64,000 nucleotides of DNA. It comes from Sclerodactyla briareus (lineage: Eukaryota; Echinodermata; Holothuroidea; Dendrochirotida; Sclerodactylidae). This document shows positions 46,426-59,334 of this stretch, piece after piece (position 1 is the first letter of the stretch; each line of letters opens with the position of its first letter). Both the position numbers and the translations under genes were made by a program. The stretch lies in contig JAODTK010001554.1 of the NCBI GenBank assembly GCA_026419785.1, positions 186,001 to 250,000 on the forward strand, given 5' to 3'. The notes under the pieces are model-generated. The model did no database searches. It worked only from the letters and a program-made list of their open reading frames with translations, and was not told the DNA's origin.

Positions 46426-48828
46426 GCTTCCAGTTATAAGTTGCAGTTGATCCCCGCAAGAGTGCACAGACCACTTTACATGCCATAAACACCCACGGTA
46501 ACGTTATTGGCACAGATATACGACAATACCATCGACTCTGTTAGGAACGGAAATTATGAAAACATGCCATCAATGAGGAAGGATCTTTTTGTGCTTCCAG
46601 TGGCGTCTGTCCGATGTCAAATTAGGATTATAGAATATGTTTCCATGAGCTCCCCAGAAAATGAAATACAACCAAGCGATGCAATCACTCACAAATATTA
46701 TCAGCAAATGACGTCAAAGCGTTCGAATGCTTCTGTAGTACCCAAGGTGTCCATAGTGTCCAAGGAATCTCTAGCCTTCGGCTCCCGGTTCTGGTATATC
46801 ACGGGACCGTGCCAGCACAAGCTATCCAAGTGATGAAGCTAGGGCTGACAAACATGGCAAACAATTTGTTTGAGATCTTGGCTCTAGTTTTGCTGTTGTT
46901 CTATCACAAATGGATATATCATGGACCCTAGAGCATGCCATTTATCTCTTCGCGCCCATCGAAATTAGGAGGCGGATTTGATATAATGTCATATTATGAA
47001 ATATCCTCTGCCCCCTCTCTCTCTGTATCACGCCCCAACGCCAATCATAGGAAAATTATAGCGAAACATCACCCGAATTTATTATATCAGTAAAAGAAAG
47101 TGAAGTATACAGAGCGGTAAGAAGGATGAAAGCTGGACGAATGAAAGTACGAAATAGATAGGATAGATTGTTGAAATTCAGTTTGAAATGAATCTTAGGT
47201 TGTTGCCACCGCGCAGATTTCCCCTAGGTTAGCTCAGTTCTTTGTAAACCTCGCCTAGGGTAGGTGACGCGAACAAAACACCAATTATACGTCTTCGACT
47301 GTGGTTGGCACCTAGCTGTGACCTTTCGTACACTGGGATAGTGTACATGAGAGATGTCACGGTACACCCGACGTCACCCTCGAAACAGTCATTGTGCATT
47401 ATTTCTATTATAATTATTTGTGGTATTATCCAACACATCGTTGGGAGTAGTAGCCACTTACTTGTTAACAGTGATGCCGAAGGACGAATTAACCCCCTCC
47501 CCTACCCACCTCACCAACACGTTCCCATAGTCGAACCTAACAGGTAGCCTATGGTGGGTTTCTGTCAGTTTCCGATAATGAAGTATGTTTGGGGTGATAG
47601 TTTCAAATCTCAAGTTTCAAATTTTTAGTTTCAAATTTTAATGTTCTCTGTACAAGCTCCTGTTTGCCATAATCAAGGCATTGCCTAATCAAGGATTTGC
47701 CCAACTTACTTTATATACGTACTACAAAATGCGAGTAATCTGGGGGCGTTCTCAAATATTGTTGATGTGCGTACTGGAATATTGCTTCGTGATATCCTGA
47801 GGCGGAATTCGTTGAAGGTAAATTCGTGGCAAACATTCAGTCATTGATTTTACATGCAGTTACTAGTCTGCTAATGCATCGTGCTCTGTAGGCTGGAGGT
47901 GATTCATACATGTACATGATCGGCAAGAAGTTGACCAAAATTATTAATTTCTAGAACATCACTTCGCCTCCAGACGGATGACGAGGCCGCAAATACATCC
48001 CGAGGATTGGTGCACATATACGAGAGTAAAGTAATTGCCTGTAGTATACCAGTTGCCACCGGTATGTATCAAGCAAGAGAGGACGTACTATTTTCCCGGC
48101 CTTTCGTTCCTATGGATACGTATTTACACAGTTTTAGATATATATTTCTGACTGACCCGTTATTTGAAGGGTTCATTCTCGAAAACCAGAGAGCCAGGCT
48201 GTCAGAAGCGATCACACATACAGCTATATGGCCTAATAATTTATTATTCAAAAATTGACACTCGGTGAGGTATAAACCATAGTCGGTTTTCATGCAAACC
48301 AATGCGTACCAAATCAATCCATATATGTAATGAGACGTTTTCACTGTTTGATTACCTCCTAGATACTCCCTTAACGCCACCCTCAAAACCCATTCATTTC
48401 CGAAACGGCCGTACGTAGGGGAGATTATCCTATCGGGAGAATAAAATTGCCCTTGTTTTGAGGAGAATTATGTAAGAGAGGCCATGGTGCATTTCTCAAA
48501 ATGCAAACGTTTGTGTGTGCCCCCCCCCATATGGAAATGTTATAGGAGAATTCACTTCACAACCTCTTGAAAATTCGTTCCAGTAGGCGTTGTTTTCCCA
48601 TTTAATTGAATATGCGGAGGCCATTGTTGTCCAACTACAAAAAGCTTGGTTTGGTTGGTAGTTGTTGTCTTTGTAGATTTCGAGGTATTCGAAGAAGAAA
48701 GACTACATTCCAGTGGTATGGTAGCTTTTTGAGATTGAATTTGTCACAGTCGTTTCGAACAGAAGTCGTTGTTTGAAATATGAGGGTTAACTATGGAACT
48801 TGCATAACGCCAATAAGGTAACACACAG
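46426..48828. other. Unassigned sequence with orphan frames
   Basis: A 108-codon plus-strand frame (46,507-46,833) and an 83-codon frame (48,007-48,258) have balanced composition but no recognised domain. The second ends near 'GTTATTTGAAGGGTTCATTCTC', which resembles 'CGATTTGAAGGGTTCATAAAG' at 50,590-50,615. No splice context supports them as exons. Confidence 0.35.
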
Positions 48829-49050
48829 GACACCGAACTGTAATCACGAAACTAGTGTTCAATTATTCAAACAGCGTGGGGTGTCAAAAACTGGGAACGA
48901 CTGTTTTGCATTAGTGCGTCTGCAGACAAGGTCTATTCATATCTATATGAAGCATAACGATTCTCCCGAAACAGGAGTATTTCCGCATTTCCAGATAGGA
49001 GATCTCCCGGGACTGCCGTATGCTATGGTCGGTATGTGTTGGTATGGACG
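48829..49050 (+). other. Possible exon of an unidentified gene
   Basis: An open plus-strand frame ends at a near-consensus donor 'GGACG|GTAAGTGAT' (intron from 49,051). Its stop codon TAA overlaps the donor, as expected for a true exon end. The protein includes 'GVFPHFQIGDLPGLPYAM' and 'VGMCWYG'. The acceptor proposed at 48,828 ('AACACACAG') has a poor pyrimidine tract, which weakens the case. No family is recognised. Confidence 0.22.
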
Positions 49051-52000
49051 GTAAGTGATTGGCAACAGATCCAGTTGTCAGCCCAAATTGATAGAAAAGA
49101 CACGTTTCGACCGTTTACCACAAAAATTGCCCTTTGAGGTCACATGACCAATAACCGCGACTCCCAACCACCGTATGTACCATTGGCCAGCAGACGATAA
49201 TTAACACACATCATATTTATCAAAGTGGTGTAAGCAAGAGTCATTTGGCTTTGTACTCCAAAATGACACTTTCGGGTTAAAAAGGACCCCGTGACGGACT
49301 ACTTGACCTCAAAGTGAAGCACTTGTGCCTGAACCAATAGGGGGGCTATTTATCCAAAGCAATCGTCTAAGAGAAGAAAGCATTTCGACACTGGATCCCG
49401 ATAATGACAGTTGGAGTCGAAATGACTCATGGATGCATGGAGGACCTTAGGCACAAGTTCTGGGAACATAATAGCAGTGGATAGAGACAAGGATGCATCT
49501 GTCGGGGGAGAAAGCTGTTACATTAGACCATGAACAAAAGGGCCATAAAGAAATTTGATGACAACTGAAACTTATTCCTGGAGTATCCTTCGTCTTACCA
49601 TTGGTCAGTAATGACACTGACCCTACTGCTATATATCCTATTCCAAAGTTAATAGGTTGGACAATATATAAATATACATATTCATGAACCTCAACTGTTC
49701 CAACATGGAAACGGCAACTCTGGGTTATATGTGTGGCCCGACGTCCCACGTGCACGACTGAACTCAAATATCCATATGTGCCATTGGCACTAAGCCATGA
49801 CCGCATATCCCAATTTTTTGAATATCATATTAATTTTGGGAAAGGAGTCTTTACCCCCCCCACCCCAACGACACCGTCGTGTAAAATGACCCCTAGATAA
49901 ACGTGACCCACACCGGGAACTCATGTGCACCATCTTGCGGAGGGAATATGACTAACCGCTTGAACCTCAAAATAGACCATCAGAGAGGTTACATAATTAC
50001 CGATAGATGGATAGAATCCATATTGAATCAAAACTTCTTCAGTTTACACTAATCAATGACATGTTGGATTGAATCGAAGAAATTCAAAAACCGAATTAGT
50101 AAGAGACGAGAAAGAAAAACTTTTGTGGTGTTTTACGTGAATTCCTCACAAAACAAGAAAAACTCAACTCCTAATTTTGAAAACTGCCATTATGACAACA
50201 ATGGTCAGTAATAACAGGCGAATGCACATAAATGAAGAAAACAACACAAGGTATACTAGTGACAAATACGCGCAATAAAACCCTACATTAAACTTGCCTC
50301 CAGACTATGTATGGCGGTAGCAAATATATTGCACTCAGCCAAGCGTTGGTGTAACAAAAATCGGGCACATGAATTGAACACGGGGATGTCAAACAGACCA
50401 GAATCATCATTCCTGTGATCCTGAAAGGGAGAGTCTCGGGATCCTGCTGTTTTTTGTCCATGGATTTCGAGGTAGGCGAATGGCCAGCGAATAACATAAC
50501 CATATTTAACATCGAAACGTTAACAAACACGCGTCGTACGATGACGGATACGTTCATCAAACGGATTTTTAGAACTTCTGTTCTAGGCTACACTCGATTT
50601 GAAGGGTTCATAAAGTAGTCGACGCGAGCATGCGGCATATCGATTTGGCAAGAGTCGATTTTCCAAAGTTCCTGAATAAATTTGTCTTAAATGTAGGGAC
50701 AAAAGGAGAACCCCTGGGCTTGGTCACCAAGACCATGTCACCTAATGAGGTGTGAAATCTGCATCAATCTGAATACGAGGATATCCAACAGGAACAGAAA
50801 CCCCTGTGGCGATAATTAAAATTCAGCTAGGAGAATGGCAAAATTCCAAAAACTAGATTACTACTTAATCTGCAGTTTATTCTCTAATCGTTGTTCTCAT
50901 ACAAATATTAGACACTCCAATTTACAGCCCCCGGAGGTGGGGAAAAGCGCAGCGAACTGTGGACTACAATCAGACAATCGGAACGTCCAAGCCAGCGTGT
51001 TTCCTTGCAAATAGAATATAAAAAATGATTCTGTCCGAAACCTCAGGGAAGCACGCGTTCTCTATTTATGTTTACACCTCAATGGTTGTTCTTTGTTCCT
51101 TTATCAAGCAGGAAAACGACGGTCGTGAGTACTTTTGCTAATGTGATTTTTTTTATTTCAATCCTTATCACGCGAAGAATTTAAGATTCCGTCGTGTAGG
51201 CACCGTATGTCGTATGAGACAATAGAAGTCTTAGTAAGCTGATAGTGTACTCCCAATAGGTTTCCTATAATAAGCTTATGGTGTGTTATTAAGTGCAAAA
51301 GTGTCCTACAAAAATTAAATTAAAAAACTGTCAATGGTTGGCTAACTGACATCCCAGGAAAATAGGGCAAGCCTTCTGTAAGACCCGTACACAGACGGTC
51401 GAATACTACAAGCAGTAGTAGAATATACAGTAAGTCTGCATAATGGGAAAAATGTGAAATATAGGGCTGAGAGAGGTGAAGAATAACAATGCATCAATAC
51501 GAAAGACACCGAAATTAGGGACTGGGAGGATCCCAGTACTGCATTCTGGTGAAGGCGCCATGGTTGGTATTTACCACATTCCGATACACGAAACTATTTG
51601 GCGGAGTTTCTCAACATTTCGCTATCGTAAAGTGCAACAAATGCGATCACATATGCGCATGGACGATTTCTCTCCGAATCTAAATGTTGTCAGGGCTCTC
51701 GAGATGATGAACTCAGGCAAGCGCAGGAAGTTTTGGACAATTTTTCCATGCATAAAGTTATCGCCGTCCAGCTTCCCGTTCTTATTTTTTGCTAGAATTT
51801 TCGTCGTGCGTGCTGCATGATTTCTATTTTATTCGGTAATTTCCAGAATATCATTCTACCCCTAGTCTAGCATCAAGTACATCCATGTGCAAAGTAGCAT
51901 ACAATCTGTGGTCGTAGGCGGTTAGGTAGATTAAATCCCATATGTAGTTAAACAAGTTAACTTAGAATAATGTGATATTGATTCAATACGTACTAACTTC

Positions 52001-52199
52001 AACAACGGTTCACGGTCCAATTCTCAAGATGACGCGTCCTCTTTCATACATTCCTAGTCCTAGTCTAATTCAATAAGGCGAGGACAACAAATACATTTAA
52101 CATCACTGTATATCGGTTAGTTCACATGGGTGTTGGATAAGGTAGGCCCGATGTTGTTTCTCTTTGCTGCGAGGGTCATAGGCCACTGTTCATTCACGG
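49051..52199. other. Unassigned sequence with orphan frames
   Basis: Frames at 49,447-49,806 (minus, 119 codons), 50,415-50,618 (plus, 67) and 51,476-51,820 (plus, 114) have no recognised domain. The minus-strand reading at 49,806 ('SANGTYG') and the minus-strand sequence near 49,185 ('LANGTYG') share a short phrase around 'CCAATGG.ACATA', which may be chance or a weak duplicate. Confidence 0.35.
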
Positions 52200-52635
52200 A
52201 GGCGGATTAGCTCAATCGGTAGGGCTCCAGAATGCAAAACATTGATGGGAGTTCGGAGCCCATGTGGAGCCCGAGGGCTTTTCCGCGGGGCTGTGGGACA
52301 AGCATGTTCCGAAATGTCCCACGCCACCTACGTGTTAAAGAGGGTACCTGGTGAGGTGGCTGGTAAGAGTATGAGCCGCAGTACGTGGCTGCTCATCGGA
52401 CGGCTGTGGCAAGTCACTAATGATCAGGGGGTAATATCTTTAAAGCACTTTGACAAGTCTTCGACCCGGAAAAAAACGTTTATATTAGAACGAGATATTA
52501 TTTATTATGAGTTATATTATGATTATTATTATTATATTCTTATTATTATTATTATTATTATTATTTTATTCTTATTATTATGATTATTATTATTTTTTAT
52601 TATATTATTATTATTATTATCAGCATTATTAGCAT
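52200..52635 (+). mobile_element. tRNA-derived SINE, copy 1, with ATT tail
   Basis: The head is tRNA-like: box A 'TAGCTCAATCGG' at 52,208-52,219 and box B-like 'GAGTTCGGAGCC' at 52,249-52,260, the internal promoter of RNA polymerase III. The body ('GGCTGTGGGACAAGCATGTT', 'GGTACCTGGTGAGGTGGCTGG') matches copy 2 at 62.5 kb. The tail 'TTTAAAGCACTTTGACAAGT' leads into 'CTTCGACCCGG' and an (ATT)n run of about 120 bases. The 113-codon frame here is not a gene. Confidence 0.88.
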
Positions 52636-54104
52636 TCTTAAACGAAGTACCTCCCAGTCTGGTTACTTCTCGGACTGAGGCACTGGCTATGTTTCCAATA
52701 TTTTCTCAGTATGTAGAATTATGGAGGGGAATGAGAGTCGGAGTCTCCAGGCAAACTGATCCAGTCTCCCGTCTATTTGAGGATGGATGAATCATCCAGG
52801 TGTGATCGACGTCGCTTCCTCGCCAAGGGTGCTAATATTTTCACTATTGTACCCCCTATCGATCAATAAAATTAATTTCACGGTTTTGGCGCTTTCACGA
52901 CTTGTCGCTCGGAATAAAAAACGTTATTGACTCAGTCGGAAGAAGAAACGAATTGTTAAAATATGACGAGAGTGCAATATAACGGGAATGGCTACTGACG
53001 ATGTGAGCGGAAAATACGAAAGGACAAATCCACAACAAGAACAAAGATTTAGTTGGCTCCTTTGTCTTGATATTAATTAAAACGCCGAAGGTAACTTCTG
53101 AACGGTCTGTTTGTTAATGATATCATCATAGTTTCTGATAGCACCATGCATCATCATCAGCAGGCATCACGCCGCAACTATATCGGTTATATATATTATG
53201 CGGATATGGGAGCCAGCACGTTCAAGCAAATGTAACTTTGGACAGTAATTATCATGGCTGGTTGAGATTGTTATTGCCGCAAGTCAAAAAATCTCATTAC
53301 CACCCTGCACATGTTTAGATGTTGTTGTTATTTTTATTTTTTCTGTTACACAGGGGAGTAGGCTAAGGGTACGAGAAGTCGCTCTGAAATGTGGGACGAG
53401 GTCAGTCACGCGTGTTCTAGGAATAAATACGAAAATATCCTTCAGATTTCAGAAGTATCTTCGGCGGAAAGGATAAACGTGTTTGAACGAGAACTTTGGT
53501 ATCAAACTAGAGCATTGTGTCCAGTCAATATTCTGATTCTGGTGCCTCTCTAACTGGGTATGATCGTTTTTTTTTTTCCTTCAAATTTATCAATATATCG
53601 AAGGAAGCGTCGAGCTTTTGCTACTGGTAAAATGTATTCAAAGGTGGCAATGTCGTAAAAAAAAAAAAAAGGTCCCATTCCTGCCTGATGATGGGAGAGT
53701 ACTTTTATTCCCTGTCTACCTTGATAGTTTAATTGATAATTCCCAACAATCTGGTGACATAATAGTCAAATTTGACCAAATGGCTCCCAACGCAACTAGT
53801 AGGTGACGTCATACAAGCGGTGGCGAAGGCGATCACACAAGATGACAGTCAATGAACTTGAAGGATATAACACCGATTTTCAGATAGCTTTGTACAATGG
53901 AGATTTCGGTTCTCATGAAATATCCCCCCTCTTTTTCCTTTGTTACTCCGAAAAAGTTTATTACCTCATCTACTTCGAAACGACGAGAATCATTGTCAAC
54001 TGCTTGATGTCAACATGTCAAACGATTGACAAGTATCATGAACTATATATTCGAGAGGAAGACCGAAAGCAAAAGGTTAAGCGATTCCTTGACTGAATCC
54101 AATC
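52636..54104. other. Unassigned sequence
   Basis: No gene is recognised. Two adjacent plus-strand frames (53,618-53,806 and 53,803-54,096) have no identifiable domain; the first contains a lysine run from an A-tract at 53,657-53,670. Confidence 0.4.
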
Positions 54105-54860
54105 GTGGAAGACTGTCGGTCCATGTAGCTCATATAGGAACTTACATAGTATGAGTTTGATCGCATCCATGTGAGATCAGGTTATTTTGTTCACAAGCCA
54201 CAGTTAGATAAAATGTCCAAATCCTACATTTTTCAACCCAACTAACCCCACCCTCATGAAAGGGTAGGGTTTGTACACCTCCTTAAGGATCAGTACACAG
54301 ACTTCCAGTTGAATCGGACCAAGCATTATCCACCTATCGTGTTTACAAGGTATTCTGCCTTCGACCTCTATGACCTCTATTATCTGACCCAAACCAATAC
54401 AGACTATGTACTGATAACGAGAAACACGCATACCACGTATACGCTTCATCCCTTCCAGGTGGGGGTCACTTTATCGTGTTTTCAAGCTAAAATTAGCCGA
54501 ATTCAGATTTAAAAAAATGGTCCGAATTCTTCCCCAAAATAACCCCGGTCGAAAAAAAATGTTGTCCTATACTTCCGCATGAGAAAGCCACATATTCAAA
54601 TTTCGCTCGATCGGGCAAGCATTCTGGACTTACGTGTGATTCACAAGGCATTCCAACGTACAGACCTCTGGTGACCTCAACGACTCAGACCTGACCCCAA
54701 TGCAATGGAAGTAGTATGAGCTTCATTCATTCATCTGTTCATGTGGGGTTGAGCTGTCATGTTTACAAGTCAGGCGTCACTGACAAACGTACGCACATAC
54801 ACACACAGCGTGACTACATAGATTCATAGATTCCTCGACTTTGGTCGAGGAAAAAAAACA
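54105..54860 (+). repeat. TGACCT-type dispersed repeat, block D, with terminal hairpin
   Basis: Nearly two units. The end is well defined: 'ACACACACAGCGTGACTACATAGATTC' is followed by a perfect hairpin 'CCTCGAC'-tttg-'GTCGAGG' (54,833-54,850) and an A-run. Blocks A and C end with a degenerate version of the same hairpin. Confidence 0.87.
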
Positions 54861-54939
54861 ACCGACAAAGAGGTTTAATGTATGCATACCGAGAATACAT
54901 TTGCTTCCGAGGCAGCAGCTGCAGTTTTTTTTTTATAAT

Positions 54940-55135
54940 TAACACAAGAAGTTTATCAAAGCCATTACCTATCGGTGATAAATACAACCTGACATAATTT
55001 ATGGAGGCCAGTGACATTCGCGGGAAGTAGCTTTCTATCTTAATTTTCCGCATCGCCAGCAATATGATAGCAGGAGTCCGTGGTTGAATATACCACAATT
55101 CGCCTCGCCGTTTGATACATGGTATAGATATCACA
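54940..55135 (+). repeat. Coding-like dispersed module, copy C
   Basis: It carries 'GGTGATAAATACAACC' (compare 'GGTAATAAATATAATCC' in copy B) and 'AATTTTCCGCATCGCCAGCAAT', and ends in 'TACATGGTATAGATATC'. It is the most decayed of the four copies, with stops in every frame. Confidence 0.65.
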
Positions 55136-57213
55136 AAAATAGTTGGTGAAATCGAAACTAATATATTTATTACGGTGCCCTTCCATGCACTGAGCCTTCA
55201 ACGGCGAGCGCGAGATGAAAGGGGGTTAAATATTTAAAAAAAAAGGTGTCACGGGAAAACAATATAATACAAAACTAAACCCATTATTTTGAATCGAACA
55301 GGCTATGCTTCGACCTATTATATTCCTCGAAACGTTTACAAAACAGGAGGCACCACGCCCAGCTGGCGTTCAGGAAAGCCCTGTCCGAAATAAGGAGACT
55401 GCCAACGAGGGGCCACACAACGCGGCCCTATAGAGAACAAAGCACATGGTGGAGGTAAACAATCACATGCGAAAAGTGGAATGTTATGAACGGTGGCGAA
55501 AGTGCATTGTTATATGTGGAACGATATGCTTGCCTATTGTTAGCTGATCGGAGCCGCAGCGAGGATGGGGATGATGAATGATGAAATTTGGCAATGACAA
55601 AAATTACGTGAACAATTGAAGTGACAAAGTCTTGGTGGAGGTGAACATGGCAGGCGATTTATGACAATTTTCTTCTACAATAGTAACCCATAAAGTTGAG
55701 TTGTGTTAGATATTGATCACTGAGTTTGTTTCCTCTAATTCGACATTTCTGGGTACACCCTAAAATGAATATATAAAAAAAAAAATTGGCCTAAACACTG
55801 TATAACTATAACACCTTCTCATACATGTGTGAAATTATACAGCTACGTATGGAAGCTGCTCATAAAGACTTAGTACACGAATTGTTGCTAGTTACAAAGT
55901 TGTGTAAGTTTGTTCAGAGTTTAAAAGATGGTCTCATCAACATTCTAAATCCTAACCACGATCAACCAGTGTAACCGCTCTTCTTCAACAACTTGGCTTA
56001 CCTTAGGTTACACTGTGAACACATTGATCATTTCGGCTAGAATGATTCCAGATTTGAAATTTTAGGCTTTCAAGCCATCCATACAACACAGATCTTCATC
56101 CTCTAGAATGAACCTGTATACCTGTACTATATTTTTGGTTCGTCTCCACACTGTGTACGCCTCGTCAGTTCGGGACCCCTATCGGAAATACAATTTTAAT
56201 TCTTTCGATTTCATTTAATGTTCTTTGTGAAGCATACTGCAGGGTTGAGCGGGACAAGGCAGTATAGGCCAGCTTGCGTACTTCTGGAGGTCCAAACGCA
56301 GATTTCTCTTCAAAACCCCAATAGTTCTGTTTGCCCTTGAGCGATTACTATCAATATGAGTGGAAAAAGAGACAAGTTCTCCGAAGGATGATCATAGATC
56401 CCAACCCTTTACTTCCATTACCCCAGTTACACTACTGCATTGCATAGCAGATAATATGAAAAAATCCACGGCAATTTCATATCTTCAATTTACACAAATT
56501 TATAGGCAGTAAAAGTAAAGATTAGTGCTTCACAAACGGAGTCTCCAAACGAAGGCGAAATCAATCAATTTCATCTAGTTTCCATGGTAAATTTTTCTTT
56601 TCCTCCTACTGACGGGTGTGAAAAGCAGGTCTAAATCTAATACGAAATTTATTAATTACAATGATAAGTTATAACGATAATTCATCCAAATGTACGAACC
56701 GTGCGGGCAAGACCATGAAAAAATGCATTTATCGATAGGCAGATTGAAATTAGCAGAGAATATATGTACTGTATGTTAAATAAAAAAAATAACGTCGAGC
56801 ACCACTCGGTTGACTCACCTATCGTTGCCACAACAAAGCTGAAGGGTTAACGATAACTGGATCAATTGGCAGATTCATTCCACATTCCCCTCGAATTTAA
56901 TTGATTAGGGAAGCCGTTAACTCGAATATTTGTATAGGCGAAGCAAAGGCTTGCAACATCAGACTCACTTATCCCGCCATCAACAAATGCATGGTAGGAT
57001 GGATATTCAGTCATATTGTGCTTGCCACTATATGGCTTGAGACTGTTGGAAACGTCAAATAACATTGAACGATGCTGCGTTTAATGATGAGGTTTACGAA
57101 TCGGCGAAGAATGCATAACCTACTTGTCTGATTTGGGCAGTCTGATGAGCAATAACGCCCCGTCTTAGCTGAAGATGTCGTGATTTACATGCCCGCCTGA
57201 TGGCACTCAGCAC
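55136..57213. other. Unassigned sequence
   Basis: No gene or repeat family is recognised in this stretch. Confidence 0.45.
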
Positions 57214-57360
57214 AGTGAGTGTGTGAGTGGTGAGTGAGTGAGTGAGTGAGTGGGGAAGTGAGTGAGTGAGTGAGTGAGTGAGTGAGTGAGTGAGTGAGTG
57301 AGTAAGCGAGCAAGTAAGCAGGCAAACAGGCAAGGAAGCAGGCAGGCTAGTGAGTAAGGT
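57214..57360. repeat. (GTGA)n microsatellite with degenerate end
   Basis: Nearly pure 'GTGAGTGAGTGA' runs to about 57,305. It is followed by 'GTAAGCGAGCAAGTAAGCAGG'-type degenerate units. The 'SLTHSLTH' minus-strand frame is translated repeat. Confidence 0.97.
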
Positions 57361-59124
57361 GGACTACAAGCTCACGAAATTTCACAGAATAGCGCACTGT
57401 CTTAAATAATAATCCAGATACTGACAGGGAAAAAATTAATTTGCGATGACGCTCTCGAATGTGGCCGCAATGGCGTCTGCGATGCGCTCCAACTAGCGAG
57501 TTAATAGACGGGAGTCGTGATTGACATTGCCGCAAGGCAGTTCGTCTGTCCATTGTATCATGTATTATGGATCTAAACATTATGTTATAGATGTCGTGTC
57601 GTCTGAAGTTCACGTGACGAAATCCTCGGCTCGCATCGGATAAAGGAGAACACTAATACCTGAGCACTAAGTCTATGCGGAGTAGTAACCCCCCCCCCCC
57701 CCCCCCCCCTCAGTGAGATTCACCCGCCTCTCAATAAACCGACGCTAGTGTTATGTCATGCTGCTCGAGAAATGGGTGTACAGTAAGAATCTGGAATGAT
57801 GGGACACGAGGTCAGGATCGGCCGTATCATTCAAAAGCTGCTCATGAACTCGTATCTCTCCCGTCTTGCTTGCCGACAACACGCTGCAGAACAACGTGAT
57901 CGGAACAGTGGTTTGAGCAGAGTTACACGAAATCTGCTATAGCATCCGTTTAGATTCGGAAAGAGGAGGCCGAACTGTCACTGATGAGTCAAGGAGAAGC
58001 ACGACGACGAATAAACCTGTCATCGCAGGATATGTCCTTGTCGTTTTTGGAGTACTATACAAACAACGGTTGATGTTCTTCACTGCTCACGGGCCGAACA
58101 ACGCCAAAAAATGACTAAGTACAACAATGATGGAGAAATGGATATTCAAAATCCCCACAGCCAAACTAGAACGGCAGAGGGATTTGTGATTCATTGACAG
58201 ATCCTGACCTGACCAAGCGTTTACAGTTTCCCTGTATACTATATGGAAGTATGTGAAATAGATTTCAAAATTGCCGCCATAAATAACCTGTGGTCTACTA
58301 CAAATAATAGGAACCATGTACTCCTAATAGGAAATTTTCATACTAAATGAACCCAAGCACGAGTTTCAGAACTCGCCTAATTATAAATTTTGTTATCACA
58401 ACATTATGTGACTAAAGTGGAACTTATTCTCTAGTTCTCACAAAATGATTGTTGCTTTGTTGCTTGTATTTTAACTCACTTTCTCGGAATTAGTATAAGC
58501 TAAAGTTTACACTTTTTGCAAGCCCTTTGCATTGTATGAATTTTGAACGTAATAATTGAAAACTTAAAGAGCCTGTAAAGCTTGAAAAAAAACCGTCTGT
58601 ACCACAGACTAGGAGACGTTTCATATGGGATACCTGAAATATTCCTATACCACATATACAGAGTTCCGAGTGCATTTACACATCGAAAGTGGAATCGTTG
58701 TAAAGAAACTGAAGGCATGATTAGGTCCGTAAAGAAGGAGAACGGCATAAAGTGCGGTGTATCACCGAACAGTGCAGGAATAGACGAGATTCCCCTCATA
58801 GCAATATCGTCACGCTTAATGTTAAACTGTCACACATATTTGACAACGCCGAAACCAATATCCCATGTTTTGGATGTCAATGTTGATAAGTATGGGGGGA
58901 AATCTGTAAAGTTTTGAGGTAGCAGGATTGTAATTTTCGGCAGGGAAGTTTCTGCACACTGTGCAGTTGCAACGTCGAAATGCTGTCGTTTCCTACATGA
59001 CCTTTGACACCAATTTTCTTATCTTCATTGAACGTAACTCCGACTGGCCTATTCTTCGACATTTTTCTGTGTGAAGTTGCTGCAAGATTATCACACGCGG
59101 GTTCACTTCCTTCACTCTTGAAAA
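57361..59124. other. Unassigned sequence with one two-strand open region
   Basis: A run of about 20 C lies at 57,689-57,709. The minus-strand frame 57,347-57,613 contains an arginine-rich 'GAHRRRHCGHIRERHRK' and might be part of a transposase, but I cannot name one. At 58,582-58,917 the plus strand is open for 111 codons from a TTG, with a competing minus frame. No domain is recognised. Confidence 0.4.
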
Positions 59125-59300
59125 TATTGTGTAACCAAAGTTGTGTAAACTAGCACAACTATCCAGTGTTGTTTGCAAAAGTACAAAACTTGGGTAAATG
59201 TTATGGACAAATTACGGCAAATTGTGCAGATAAACACAATGATTGTGCTGTAAAAACAGCACCGCGATAGGCGTGCTATTTACACAAATATTTTAGGAGT
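59125..59300. mobile_element. MITE-like element, copy 4
   Basis: 'AAGTTGTGTAAACTAGCACAACTATCCAGTGTTG' on the left (read in segments) faces 'CAGCACCGCGATAGGCGTGCTATTTACACAAATATTTT' on the right. It has the same inverted ends as the copies at 8.7, 9.6 and 12.6 kb but a diverged interior. It lies about 35 bases from module copy D. Confidence 0.72.
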
Positions 59301-59334
59301 GCGCAGGACAGCCGGGTAAACACCCACTACGAAA

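Noticed and set aside
52242..52583. 113-codon plus-strand frame
   Set aside because: It lies wholly inside the tRNA-derived SINE and its ATT tail.
57094..57333. Frame of repeated SLTH residues
   Set aside because: It is translation of the (GTGA)n microsatellite.
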